From an uncultured Eubacteriales bacterium (lineage in GTDB: Bacteria; Bacillota; Clostridia; Christensenellales; Aristaeellaceae), in the NCBI GenBank assembly GCA_902767565.1, contig CACXHY010000002.1, positions 124,001 to 188,000 of the forward strand: 64,000 nucleotides of DNA. Reading direction: 5' to 3'. A program made the position numbers and the translations under genes. Every line of letters starts with the position of its first letter. Positions within the stretch are counted from its first letter, which is position 1. The notes under the pieces are model-generated. The model did no database searches and was not told the DNA's origin. It worked only from the letters and a program-made list of their open reading frames with translations. This document shows, piece by piece, positions 56,079 through 63,121 of the stretch.

Positions 56079-56393
56079 ATGAAGATCTATTTCACCATCG
56101 CCGGAACGAAGCATCACCACGGCCAGGAGTTCCTGGAGAAGGGCATGACGGTCCGCCTGGAAAAGGAACCCGACAACGAGTATGACCGCGAGGCGATCAA
56201 GATCATGCTGGACGGCCTCGGCCTGATCGGCTATGTGGCCAACAGCCCCTACACCGTCGTCGGCGAGAGCCACAGCGCCGGCCGTCTCTACGACAAGATC
56301 GGCGACACCGCCGAGGGCACCGTCCTGTACGTACTCGACAAGGGCGTCCTGTGCTTTCTGGAGACGAAAGGATCCGCCGGTGCAGGGGCTTGA
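56079..56393 (+). CDS. HIRAN-domain protein
   Basis: A 104-residue stand-alone HIRAN-like protein. It opens MKIYFTIAGTKHHHGQEFLEKG and has the core RLEKEPDNEYDREAIKIM and GLIGYVANS, typical of this DNA-end-binding fold. GAGGAGG precedes the ATG. Single-domain HIRAN proteins are common in Bacillota; the function is not established. Confidence 0.85.
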   Translation: MKIYFTIAGTKHHHGQEFLEKGMTVRLEKEPDNEYDREAIKIMLDGLGLIGYVANSPYTVVGESHSAGRLYDKIGDTAEGTVLYVLDKGVLCFLETKGSAGAGA

Positions 56394-56420
56394 AGCGGCG
56401 ACGCTCCGCCGTACAGACGC

Positions 56421-56475
56421 GAAAACCCCGGGAACGGTTCCCGCATCGCTGCGGAACGCTCCCGGGGTTTTTTCC
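56421..56475. terminator. Terminator between the HIRAN and phosphatase genes
   Basis: AAACCCCGGGA and TCCCGGGGTTTTTT form the outer stem, with GAACGGTTCC-type inner pairing. It can end transcription from both sides, as the genes converge. Confidence 0.85.
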
Positions 56476-56486
56476 GCCGTGCGGGA

Positions 56487-57059
56487 TCATGTGCGGCGCA
56501 GTTTCTCCAGCAGCAGCCGGATGTTGGCCTCACAGGGGATGACGATTGCGGGGTCCACTTCCGGGTGCCGGCTGAGGAACGCTTCCAGCATGGGCATCAG
56601 GTTCTCTTTCGTAGCCATGTAGTCCGCAGCGATCACGTCGTCGGGAACACCCAGCCTGTGAAGGATCACCGCCGAGACCGCGCCGGTCCTATCCTTGCCC
56701 GCGCTGCAGAAATAGAGCACGTTTTCGGGCGCGTTCATCGCGATCGAGGCGATCCGGTCCATCTGCGCGTCAAGCATGCCGGCATAGACCCGGCGCATGT
56801 CGTCCGGGGTGGCGGGCGTGCTGCCGCCCCCGGTCACGGGCAGAAGGTGATACATAAAGCCGTCCAGGCCCTCCAGTGCGCAGGGCCTGCTCAGGTATTC
56901 GTCCTTTTCCCGCAGGTCGATCACGGTCGTCACCCGGTGCTCCCGCAGCCAGTCGATCTCGGCTTCGGTCAGGTTCACCGGGGCGTCGCTGCGGATGAAC
57001 TTTTCGCCGCCCGCAGGCAGATAGCGCGTGTTCAGGGTCGATCCGAACAGCGAGCCCAT
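56487..57059 (-). CDS. Tyrosine/serine phosphatase (DSP-like, Y_phosphatase3 family)
   Basis: A 190-residue phosphatase. The active-site P-loop is C-S-A-G-K-D-R-T-G near residue 125, with the catalytic Cys and Arg conserved. The N-terminal FGSTLNTRYLPAGGEKFIRSDAP matches the bacterial tyrosine/serine phosphatase family, as does DLREKDEYL. AAGGAGG is spaced 8 bases before the chosen ATG; a GTG at 57086 also opens this frame. The substrate is unknown. Confidence 0.88.
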   Translation of the reverse strand: MGSLFGSTLNTRYLPAGGEKFIRSDAPVNLTEAEIDWLREHRVTTVIDLREKDEYLSRPCALEGLDGFMYHLLPVTGGGSTPATPDDMRRVYAGMLDAQMDRIASIAMNAPENVLYFCSAGKDRTGAVSAVILHRLGVPDDVIAADYMATKENLMPMLEAFLSRHPEVDPAIVIPCEANIRLLLEKLRRT

Positions 57060-57086
57060 GCGCATGCCCTCCTTATCCGGCAGCAC

Positions 57087-57338
57087 TCATCCGTGGAGGC
57101 CCTGCTCCTGGCGCTCCATGTTCTCCACCACGATGTCGTAGATCTCGCCCAGGGTGGAGGCATAGGCCAGCACCAGCCAGGGCTCGTTGGTGTGGAAGTG
57201 GATCTTGATGAGCTCGTCGTCGCCCACGCACAGCAGGCAGTCGCCCTTGAAATGCTCGGTGATGTAATCGCCGATGACGTCCTCGTCCAGGTCATGGCCC
57301 TCGATGAGAAGCTGTGTATCAAACTTGAATTCCAGCAT
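57087..57338 (-). CDS. Small DAK-kinase-tail-like protein
   Basis: An 83-residue acidic protein resembling the C-terminal part of FakA/DhaK-like proteins (DDELIKIHFHTNEPWLVLAYASTLGEIYDIVVENMERQEQG). The HFHTNEPW block matches the IHxHTxxP motif of that domain. As a separate gene such proteins are often annotated as kinase to dihydroxyacetone kinase; the role is unproven. It starts the two-gene unit with the phosphatase, 27 bases apart. Confidence 0.75.
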   Translation of the reverse strand: MLEFKFDTQLLIEGHDLDEDVIGDYITEHFKGDCLLCVGDDELIKIHFHTNEPWLVLAYASTLGEIYDIVVENMERQEQGLHG

Positions 57339-57489
57339 ACTGTTCCGTCCTTTCCTGCGGCCGCTCTCAGGCGTCCCCCGGTTGAGTTCGCCGCCGCCCT
57401 CCGAAATCCTGCACGAAAGAGAAATTGCTTTCCGACCGCGGGCCTGCCGCATTCTGCGCTTTCCGGCGGCGCGGTCCCCGCGGAATACG

Positions 57490-57518
57490 TTGACAGCGGA
57501 CGTGTTCTGTGGTACCAT
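57490..57518 (+). promoter_or_regulatory. Promoter of the 57561 secreted-protein gene
   Basis: Consensus -35 TTGACA, 17-bp spacer, -10 TACCAT, about 35 bases before the start codon. Confidence 0.7.
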
Positions 57519-57560
57519 ACACGCAGGTGAGACCCAGAAAACAGAAAGGGATGACGCGTG

Positions 57561-59498
57561 ATGAAACGGTTGACCAGTCTGCTGTGCCTTGTTCTATGCC
57601 TCTGCCTGCTGCCCGTCGCGGGCTTGGGTGAGGGCATGACGCCTCACGAGACGCATGGCATGACCTACTATGTGTGGGACTCCTGGACCTTCAATGAGGA
57701 AGAAAGCACCGATACCCTCGCCTACTACTACAAGAACCCCCAGAACGTACTGGACGGCATGCTCATGGTCACGACCATGGAGGCCGACGGTACCTCCGGG
57801 ATGACCGAGGAGGAGAAGATCGGCCAGCTCAACATCGCGATCGACGAGGTCTCGACATCCCTCGGCAGTGAGTTCGCCCGGGAAGAGATGACGGTCAACG
57901 GCATGCGCGGCTGCTACTTCAGCGGCAGCATGATGGGTCTGGTCAACCTGGTGGGCTTCATGGCGATCGCCGAAGACAACAACTTCATCGGCATCATTCT
58001 CGCGGATATGGGTTCCGATACCGCCGCCCTCCGCGGCATGCTGATGGAGGTCCTCGGCAGCGGTGCGGACACGGCGGCCGGATCGGAAGACGCCGACTAC
58101 AATACGACCACGGCTGTTGCCGGCGTCGAAGGGCTGCATGTCGGCGCCAACACGGTGGCCGTCGGTGCCGGTGAGCGCGCCCGCGTGTCCTTCACCGTCC
58201 CGCAGGACGGCACCTACACCTTCTACTCCACCGGTTCCGATGATACCCGGATCTATCTCTACGAAAGTTCCGACAAGGACGACAGCGACTATTTCGCCTA
58301 TGACGATGACGGGGGAGAGGGCCTCAACTTCCGTCTCGTGCAGCGGCTGGCGGCCGGCCAGACCGTTACGGCGGGCTTCCAGTATTTCAGCTCGTCCAAG
58401 GCAGGGGATATCGCCGTCACCATCGAAGCGGAGCCGCTGACGGCCGACAGCATCCAGTCCGTCACGGTCGGGGACAACGAGATCCACATTGGAGTCGGCG
58501 AGACCGTTGTGGTGCGCTTTGAGGCGCCTGCGGCCGGAGATTACACCTTCGCCACCAACGGCGACAAGGACACGTGCGGCTATCTGTATGCCGACATGTT
58601 CGGCGCTGATGTGCTGATCTCCGATGACGACGGCGGCGAAAGCCTCAACTTCAGCTTCACCTACACGCTGGCCGCCGGCCAGACCGTGTATGTGGGGATC
58701 CGTTACTGGGGAACGTACCGCGACGGCACCGAGAATCTGGTGATCTCCACCGACGCGTCGGCACAGGCAGCGCCCGCGCCCGTGCCGACGGAAGAGCCCG
58801 CGCCGACGGATGCGCCTGCGCCCGCGCCGACGGATGCACCCGCGCCCCGGACCTCGACGAGCGGCGGCCCGATCCTCTTCCGCGGCAACGCATGGGGCAT
58901 CTCCGCCACGGCATTCCGTTCTTCCGACACCTCCGGCGTGAACCGCTGGAGCAGCAGCACGTCCTCCAGAAATGAAACGCTCAACTCGCTGATCGACGGG
59001 CCGGAAGGGCTCCAGATCCCGTCCGTCGCGCTCGTGAACGGCAGCCTGAACATCTACCTGTATACCTACACCGGGATCCCGGTGGCCGGATATACCACCA
59101 CCAGCTGCTACCTGTACTTCGCGCGCCAGGGGGTCGGCGGACAGCTGTCCGAGTCAGAGGATGACACCGCCCTCTACGCGGCCCAGTACACCTTCGACCT
59201 GGACGGCCGCGTGGCCGAGGTCGGCGATGACCTCCTGACAAAGCTCACAAGCCTGTATGGCGAGCCGGCCTTCACCACATCCAAGACAAACAGCTATCAG
59301 GAAGTCGACACCTGGTATGCGTGGCTCGGTGCCGACAACACGGTCCTGATCCTGAAGATCCACGACGAGACCAACAGCACCTATCGCGTGCGTGACAAGA
59401 TCACCATCACATACGCGACCCTTGACGGCAACAGCTGGCTGCAGGAAGCCGACGAGGTCCTGCTGCAGAACAGCGTCGGCGATACGACCGGCCTCTGA
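57561..59498 (+). CDS. Large secreted multidomain protein
   Basis: A 645-residue exported protein with a signal peptide (about 1-24, ending VAGLGEG). The first ~180 residues are a mixed domain. Two PPC-like beta domains follow (about 195-290 and 300-395), each with DDDGGEGLNF or DDDGGESLNF and an AAGQTV turn. A Pro/Ala/Thr linker of PAPTDAPA repeats (about 400-432) leads to a C-terminal domain rich in Ser, Thr and Tyr. No anchor or catalytic motif is seen. It is monocistronic. Confidence 0.75.
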   Translation: MKRLTSLLCLVLCLCLLPVAGLGEGMTPHETHGMTYYVWDSWTFNEEESTDTLAYYYKNPQNVLDGMLMVTTMEADGTSGMTEEEKIGQLNIAIDEVSTSLGSEFAREEMTVNGMRGCYFSGSMMGLVNLVGFMAIAEDNNFIGIILADMGSDTAALRGMLMEVLGSGADTAAGSEDADYNTTTAVAGVEGLHVGANTVAVGAGERARVSFTVPQDGTYTFYSTGSDDTRIYLYESSDKDDSDYFAYDDDGGEGLNFRLVQRLAAGQTVTAGFQYFSSSKAGDIAVTIEAEPLTADSIQSVTVGDNEIHIGVGETVVVRFEAPAAGDYTFATNGDKDTCGYLYADMFGADVLISDDDGGESLNFSFTYTLAAGQTVYVGIRYWGTYRDGTENLVISTDASAQAAPAPVPTEEPAPTDAPAPAPTDAPAPRTSTSGGPILFRGNAWGISATAFRSSDTSGVNRWSSSTSSRNETLNSLIDGPEGLQIPSVALVNGSLNIYLYTYTGIPVAGYTTTSCYLYFARQGVGGQLSESEDDTALYAAQYTFDLDGRVAEVGDDLLTKLTSLYGEPAFTTSKTNSYQEVDTWYAWLGADNTVLILKIHDETNSTYRVRDKITITYATLDGNSWLQEADEVLLQNSVGDTTGL

Positions 59499-59531
59499 TG
59501 GCCGAGGTCGGGCCGACAAATCAGCGCCCTT

Positions 59532-59570
59532 TCCGGTTTCGTGCCGGAAAGGGCGCTTTTGCGCGTGTGA
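59532..59570 (+). terminator. Terminator of the 57561 gene
   Basis: GCGCCCTTTCCGG and its complement around a 7-nt loop, then TTTTGCG. Confidence 0.9.
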
Positions 59571-59590
59571 CGATCGTGCGGTTCATCGGG

Positions 59591-60346
59591 TCAGGGGTCC
59601 CACCGGGGAATGTCGCTGTCCTGACTGAACGCGCCTCCGCTGGGACGGTGGCGGAAGATCGGTCCGCCGGGCGTCTCCGGGTCGCCCGCGGGTGCGTCTC
59701 CGGCCGGCGCGTCCGTCTCTGCCGGATCCCCGGTCTCTTCCTCCTGCGGGGGTTCTCCCGCCGGTTCGGCGTCCAGCGCCTCCTTTTTCCGCCTGCGCTC
59801 GATGCGCGCCAGGGCGATGCGGGTGTACAGGTCCGCAAGAGCCTCCGCGATCAGGCTCGCGCCTGCGATCAGCGCGTCGGCGCGGGTACCGAAGGAGAAT
59901 GCCTGGATCGCGATGCCCAGCACCAGGGTCAGCGCCGCGGCCGCCATGGGGACCGGCCAGCCGGGACCGCCGCCGCGCTTCAGGTCAAAGGCGGCCTGAA
60001 AGCGGATGCAGGTGATCACCAGCAGCACGCAGCCGAGGATCTCCTTCAGCCAGTCGCCCATTTTCCCCTGATACACCAGCAGGAGCACGCCGGCCACGAC
60101 CCGCAGCATCCCGCTGGCCAGGTACTGCCGTCGGCGGGCTTCGTCGGCGTCCGCCCGGAAATAGCGGACGATCCTCCAGCCTCCCATCAGGATCAGCCCG
60201 GCGGTGGCCGTGTTGTATACCACCCAGACCGAATCCTCCGGCCAGATCAGCAGCACCAGGCCCAGGACCAGCACAAGAAGCGTATAGAGGTATCCCCGTC
60301 GCACCAACTCCGCGATCGAGAACCGCGTGCGGTCTTCGGCGGCCAT
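59591..60346 (-). CDS. DUF308/HdeD-like membrane protein with acidic Pro-rich tail
   Basis: A 251-residue protein with about five to six predicted transmembrane segments over residues 18-165 (YLYTLLVLVLGLVLLIWP, GLILMGGWRIV and others) in the HdeD/DUF308 pattern. The last ~70 residues are an acidic tail rich in Pro, Ala, Glu and Asp. The ATG at 60346 fits GGAGGAAG; a GTG one codon earlier is possible. It is last in the minus-strand cluster that ends here. Confidence 0.75.
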   Translation of the reverse strand: MAAEDRTRFSIAELVRRGYLYTLLVLVLGLVLLIWPEDSVWVVYNTATAGLILMGGWRIVRYFRADADEARRRQYLASGMLRVVAGVLLLVYQGKMGDWLKEILGCVLLVITCIRFQAAFDLKRGGGPGWPVPMAAAALTLVLGIAIQAFSFGTRADALIAGASLIAEALADLYTRIALARIERRRKKEALDAEPAGEPPQEEETGDPAETDAPAGDAPAGDPETPGGPIFRHRPSGGAFSQDSDIPRWDP

Positions 60347-60660
60347 CACACTTCCTCCTCGTCACCCTCCAGCCGGGTGGAGGCGATCTCGATCAGCCTC
60401 TCTTCCAGAGCCGCGTCCTCGATGGGCACAAACTCCTCCATCTCTTCGCCGTTCTCGGTAAAGGTATTGACCTTCACCACATAGCAGCCAAGCTCCTCGG
60501 GCACCTCGGCGGTGTTGGCCTCCCGGGGCGCGTCTACCAGGATGGCGTACTCCTGTCCGTTGTAGAAGAAATAGTCTCTCACCTGCACCAGCATGGTATT
60601 GCCGTCCTCATCGCTGAGCTCCAGCAGATCCGGCTGCATGTTCTCGTCTTCGGGGATCAT
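60346..60660 (-). CDS. DUF1292 family protein
   Basis: A 104-residue acidic protein of the DUF1292 (YrzB-like) family. Family blocks are LLELSDEDGNTMLVQVRDYFFYNGQEYAIL split over the core and a strongly acidic end (RLEGDEEEV). Function is unknown. The ATG at 60660 is used. The stop overlaps the DUF308 start. Confidence 0.85.
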   Translation of the reverse strand: MIPEDENMQPDLLELSDEDGNTMLVQVRDYFFYNGQEYAILVDAPREANTAEVPEELGCYVVKVNTFTENGEEMEEFVPIEDAALEERLIEIASTRLEGDEEEV

Positions 60661-60677
60661 GTGCGATCGCTCCTCTC

Positions 60678-60878
60678 TCACTTCTTTTTCAGGGGTTCAA
60701 GGGTCCCGTCCGGGCGCTTGAGCACCACGCCGTCCAGCATGGCCTCCATTCCCTTGCGGAACTCGGCCAGGTACTCTCTGCGGAGGGCGGCCTGCTCCTC
60801 CACCTCTTCGGGCGTCAGGCCCAGGTCCTTTTTCTTTCGGGCAAGTTCGTTGATGCGCTCGATCTTCGCGTGCTCCAT
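60678..60878 (-). CDS. DUF896 (YnzC-like) family protein
   Basis: A 66-residue helical protein. The block KIERINELARKKKDLGLT and ALRREYLAEFRKG match the UPF0291/DUF896 family, found almost only in Bacillota. A YnzC-type gene is LexA-regulated in Bacillus, but no LexA site is seen here. It follows the Lgt-like gene by 4 bases. Confidence 0.92.
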   Translation of the reverse strand: MEHAKIERINELARKKKDLGLTPEEVEEQAALRREYLAEFRKGMEAMLDGVVLKRPDGTLEPLKKK

Positions 60879-60882
60879 CGTG

Positions 60883-61884
60883 TCATTCCTTTCTTCCGGC
60901 CGCGGCGCGGAAGCTCAGGGCCACGCCGCCCACCGCCGCCATGGAGAGGGCGATCAGCGCATAGGCCGTTCCCCGGGAGACCCAGTCCTTCTCCATGCCG
61001 AAAATGCAGTAGACCGCCAGCCCGATCGCGATCCCGATCCCCAGCCAGCCCAGCAGCCGGATCCCCACCCGCAGGCCTCCGCCGTGGCGGCTCTTCGATA
61101 TCCGGTGGCTCCAGCGGATCGCCGGGACCAGGGCCAGCAGCATCATGACGACCTGCGTCACGTTCACAAAGTGGATGATCATGTGCCCCGTCAGCGGACG
61201 GAAGGCCTCCAGCGCCACCGTGGGCAGGCACAGGAAGACCAGGCAAAGCCGCAGCAGGTCACCGCCGGGGCGCTTCCTGCCGTTGAAGGACAGCACCACC
61301 ATGATGATCAGCACCACCAGCGCGGTCAGGGCTTCATAGAGGCACAGGGGATGGAAATACGTGCCGCCCTCCGCGGGGCAGATGCCCAGTCCGGTCAGCC
61401 ATCCCTTGCCGATCTCCACGCCCGTGCCGATGTCGGAGCCGTACTCCGCCAGGCGTTCCACCAGCATAAAGGCGGGCAGCGCCATGGCCAGCCGGTCCCG
61501 CCACTCGCCGCGCCGGGCATGCGTGGCGGCTTCGGCGATCGCTGCGCCGAGGATGGCGCCGGGGATCAGACCCGCCAGCGAATAGCCGCCTTCCCAGAAA
61601 TACAGGGCGGGCACGGCGCTGCCGATGGCGTTCAGGTATACGCTGTTGTGCTCGGCGATCACGCCGAGCTCATTGAGCCAGCCCATCACAAGGTCCGGCA
61701 GCACGAACATCAGACGGGCGCCCAGCCACCCGAAGAGCACCGTGCAGAAGGCGAAGCGCACCCACGGACCCAGGCGGTCTTCCCGGCGGGTGGTCAGCAT
61801 CAGGCTCAGCAGCGCCGCCAGGGCCACGGCTGCCCCGTACCTTGTGACAGGCAGGTCAGACAGGCGGAAGAGAACGTCGCTCAC
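60883..61884 (-). CDS. Prolipoprotein diacylglyceryl transferase-like (Lgt-like) membrane protein
   Basis: A 333-residue membrane protein with about seven hydrophobic segments and Lgt-like landmarks: YFWEGGYSLAGLIPG, HPLCLYEAL and ALEAFRP. Two normally catalytic elements differ. The His of the HGG loop (His103 in E. coli) aligns with Ala, and the GRxGNFxNxE loop reads ERLAEYGSDIG, without the Asn residues. It may therefore be a diverged paralogue or have another acyl-transfer role. It lies between NAGPA and DUF896. Confidence 0.75.
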   Translation of the reverse strand: MSDVLFRLSDLPVTRYGAAVALAALLSLMLTTRREDRLGPWVRFAFCTVLFGWLGARLMFVLPDLVMGWLNELGVIAEHNSVYLNAIGSAVPALYFWEGGYSLAGLIPGAILGAAIAEAATHARRGEWRDRLAMALPAFMLVERLAEYGSDIGTGVEIGKGWLTGLGICPAEGGTYFHPLCLYEALTALVVLIIMVVLSFNGRKRPGGDLLRLCLVFLCLPTVALEAFRPLTGHMIIHFVNVTQVVMMLLALVPAIRWSHRISKSRHGGGLRVGIRLLGWLGIGIAIGLAVYCIFGMEKDWVSRGTAYALIALSMAAVGGVALSFRAAAGRKE

Positions 61885-61886
61885 GC

Positions 61887-62837
61887 TCAGTCACCGTCCA
61901 ATCCGCTGTCGATCAGGGTCGCGAAATAGATGATGTCCGAGACCGAGCGCTCGGCGCTTGCGGACTTGTCGGAGAAGTTCGCGCCGTGGAAAAACATCAG
62001 GGCGCTGTTGCCGCCGTCCAGGTTGTAAGCCTGCACGCAGCCCTGCTCCGCCATGAACGCGGCCAGCTCCTCATAGGTGGCGCCGCTCTTGCCGTCCCGG
62101 GCCGCGTCCACCACCACCACCACGTATTCCAGCGGTCCCACCTGCCCGATGGCGCAGCGGGGTTCCCGGTGCTTGAGGTTGAAGGCATAGGTGTCCGGAA
62201 GGGGCTGCACCACTCCGTCGATGATGAGCGCCGGCCCGAAGTCGAAAACGTTCACCAGCGTGTGCTCGGCGGTCAGCCGCTTCAGCTGGGCGGCGAATTC
62301 GGGATTGATGGATTTCGACCGGCCGTTGTTCTTCGCGTCGCGCTTCCGGACCAGGATGTGGAAGTCGCCGTTCTCGTCGATGCACAGCAGATCCCGGGTC
62401 TCGTAGGGCGTCTTGCGGCTCTGGATCACCTTGCCCATGCGCACGATGAAGCCGCCCTCGTCGCTGGCGAAATACTCGCCGCCGATGGCGAGGACCGCGC
62501 GGGAAGCCCGGGCCATGGTGGAGATCTTGTTGGTCTTGCCCTTGGCCGTCACCACCGTGCGCAGCTGGCTGGGGTGTACGATGCGCACATGCGCCACGTT
62601 CCAGGTGCCGGTGTCGGTGACGATCTTCTCCACCCGGATCGAGAGGGTGGCGTCCTCATAGCCGTCCTCCGTGAAGTTTTCCTCCGGCGCCGTGTGCCCG
62701 AAGGTGAAGTCGTCCATGGGCAGGGGCTCATAGTCGGGGAGAACGACCTCCTCCACCACGTCCTCCGCCAGGCCGAAGAGCGGCAGGAACAGCAGGCACA
62801 GCAGGGCCGCCGCGATCCGCATTCCGCGATTGATCAT
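61887..62837 (-). CDS. Secreted phosphodiester glycosidase-like protein (NAGPA family)
   Basis: A 316-residue exported protein with a signal peptide (about 1-25, ending FGLAE). It has the NAGPA fold blocks RASRAVLAIGGEYF, RDLLCIDENGDF, VFDFGPALIIDG and QAYNLDGGNSALMFF, the last being the family hallmark. Such proteins hydrolyse or process sugar phosphodiesters in the envelope. Its stop is 2 bases from the Lgt-like start. Confidence 0.85.
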   Translation of the reverse strand: MINRGMRIAAALLCLLFLPLFGLAEDVVEEVVLPDYEPLPMDDFTFGHTAPEENFTEDGYEDATLSIRVEKIVTDTGTWNVAHVRIVHPSQLRTVVTAKGKTNKISTMARASRAVLAIGGEYFASDEGGFIVRMGKVIQSRKTPYETRDLLCIDENGDFHILVRKRDAKNNGRSKSINPEFAAQLKRLTAEHTLVNVFDFGPALIIDGVVQPLPDTYAFNLKHREPRCAIGQVGPLEYVVVVVDAARDGKSGATYEELAAFMAEQGCVQAYNLDGGNSALMFFHGANFSDKSASAERSVSDIIYFATLIDSGLDGD

Positions 62838-62857
62838 AGGTTTCGTCCTTTCACATA

Positions 62858-63121
62858 TCAGTCGTCGCCGAAATCGATGCCGTAGTCCTCTTCCTCGCCA
62901 AAATCAGGGATCCCCGCGTCGTCATCGCCGAAGTCAAGGCCGGTGTCCCCGTCGGTCTCCTGCCCGAAGTCGTTCAGGAAATCGAACTCTTCCGGCTGAT
63001 AGGCCTGCTTGTGCCGCTCGACGGTCTCCTCCCGCAGGCCCGCCTGAGGCACCCCCAGCGCCAGACCCAGCACCATGACGGCCAGCAGCACGGTCAGCAG
63101 TACGGTTACGGATCTATGCAT
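62858..63121 (-). CDS. Small acidic exported protein
   Basis: An 87-residue protein with an N-terminal hydrophobic segment (about 5-27, VLLTVLLAVMVLGLALG) and a very acidic C-terminal half with repeated DFGxxxDxG units (LNDFGQE, LDFGDDD, IPDFGEE, IDFGDD). It could bind cations at the membrane surface. It overlaps the GT2-GtrA stop by 8 bases and lies 20 bases before NAGPA. Family unknown. Confidence 0.65.
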   Translation of the reverse strand: MHRSVTVLLTVLLAVMVLGLALGVPQAGLREETVERHKQAYQPEEFDFLNDFGQETDGDTGLDFGDDDAGIPDFGEEEDYGIDFGDD

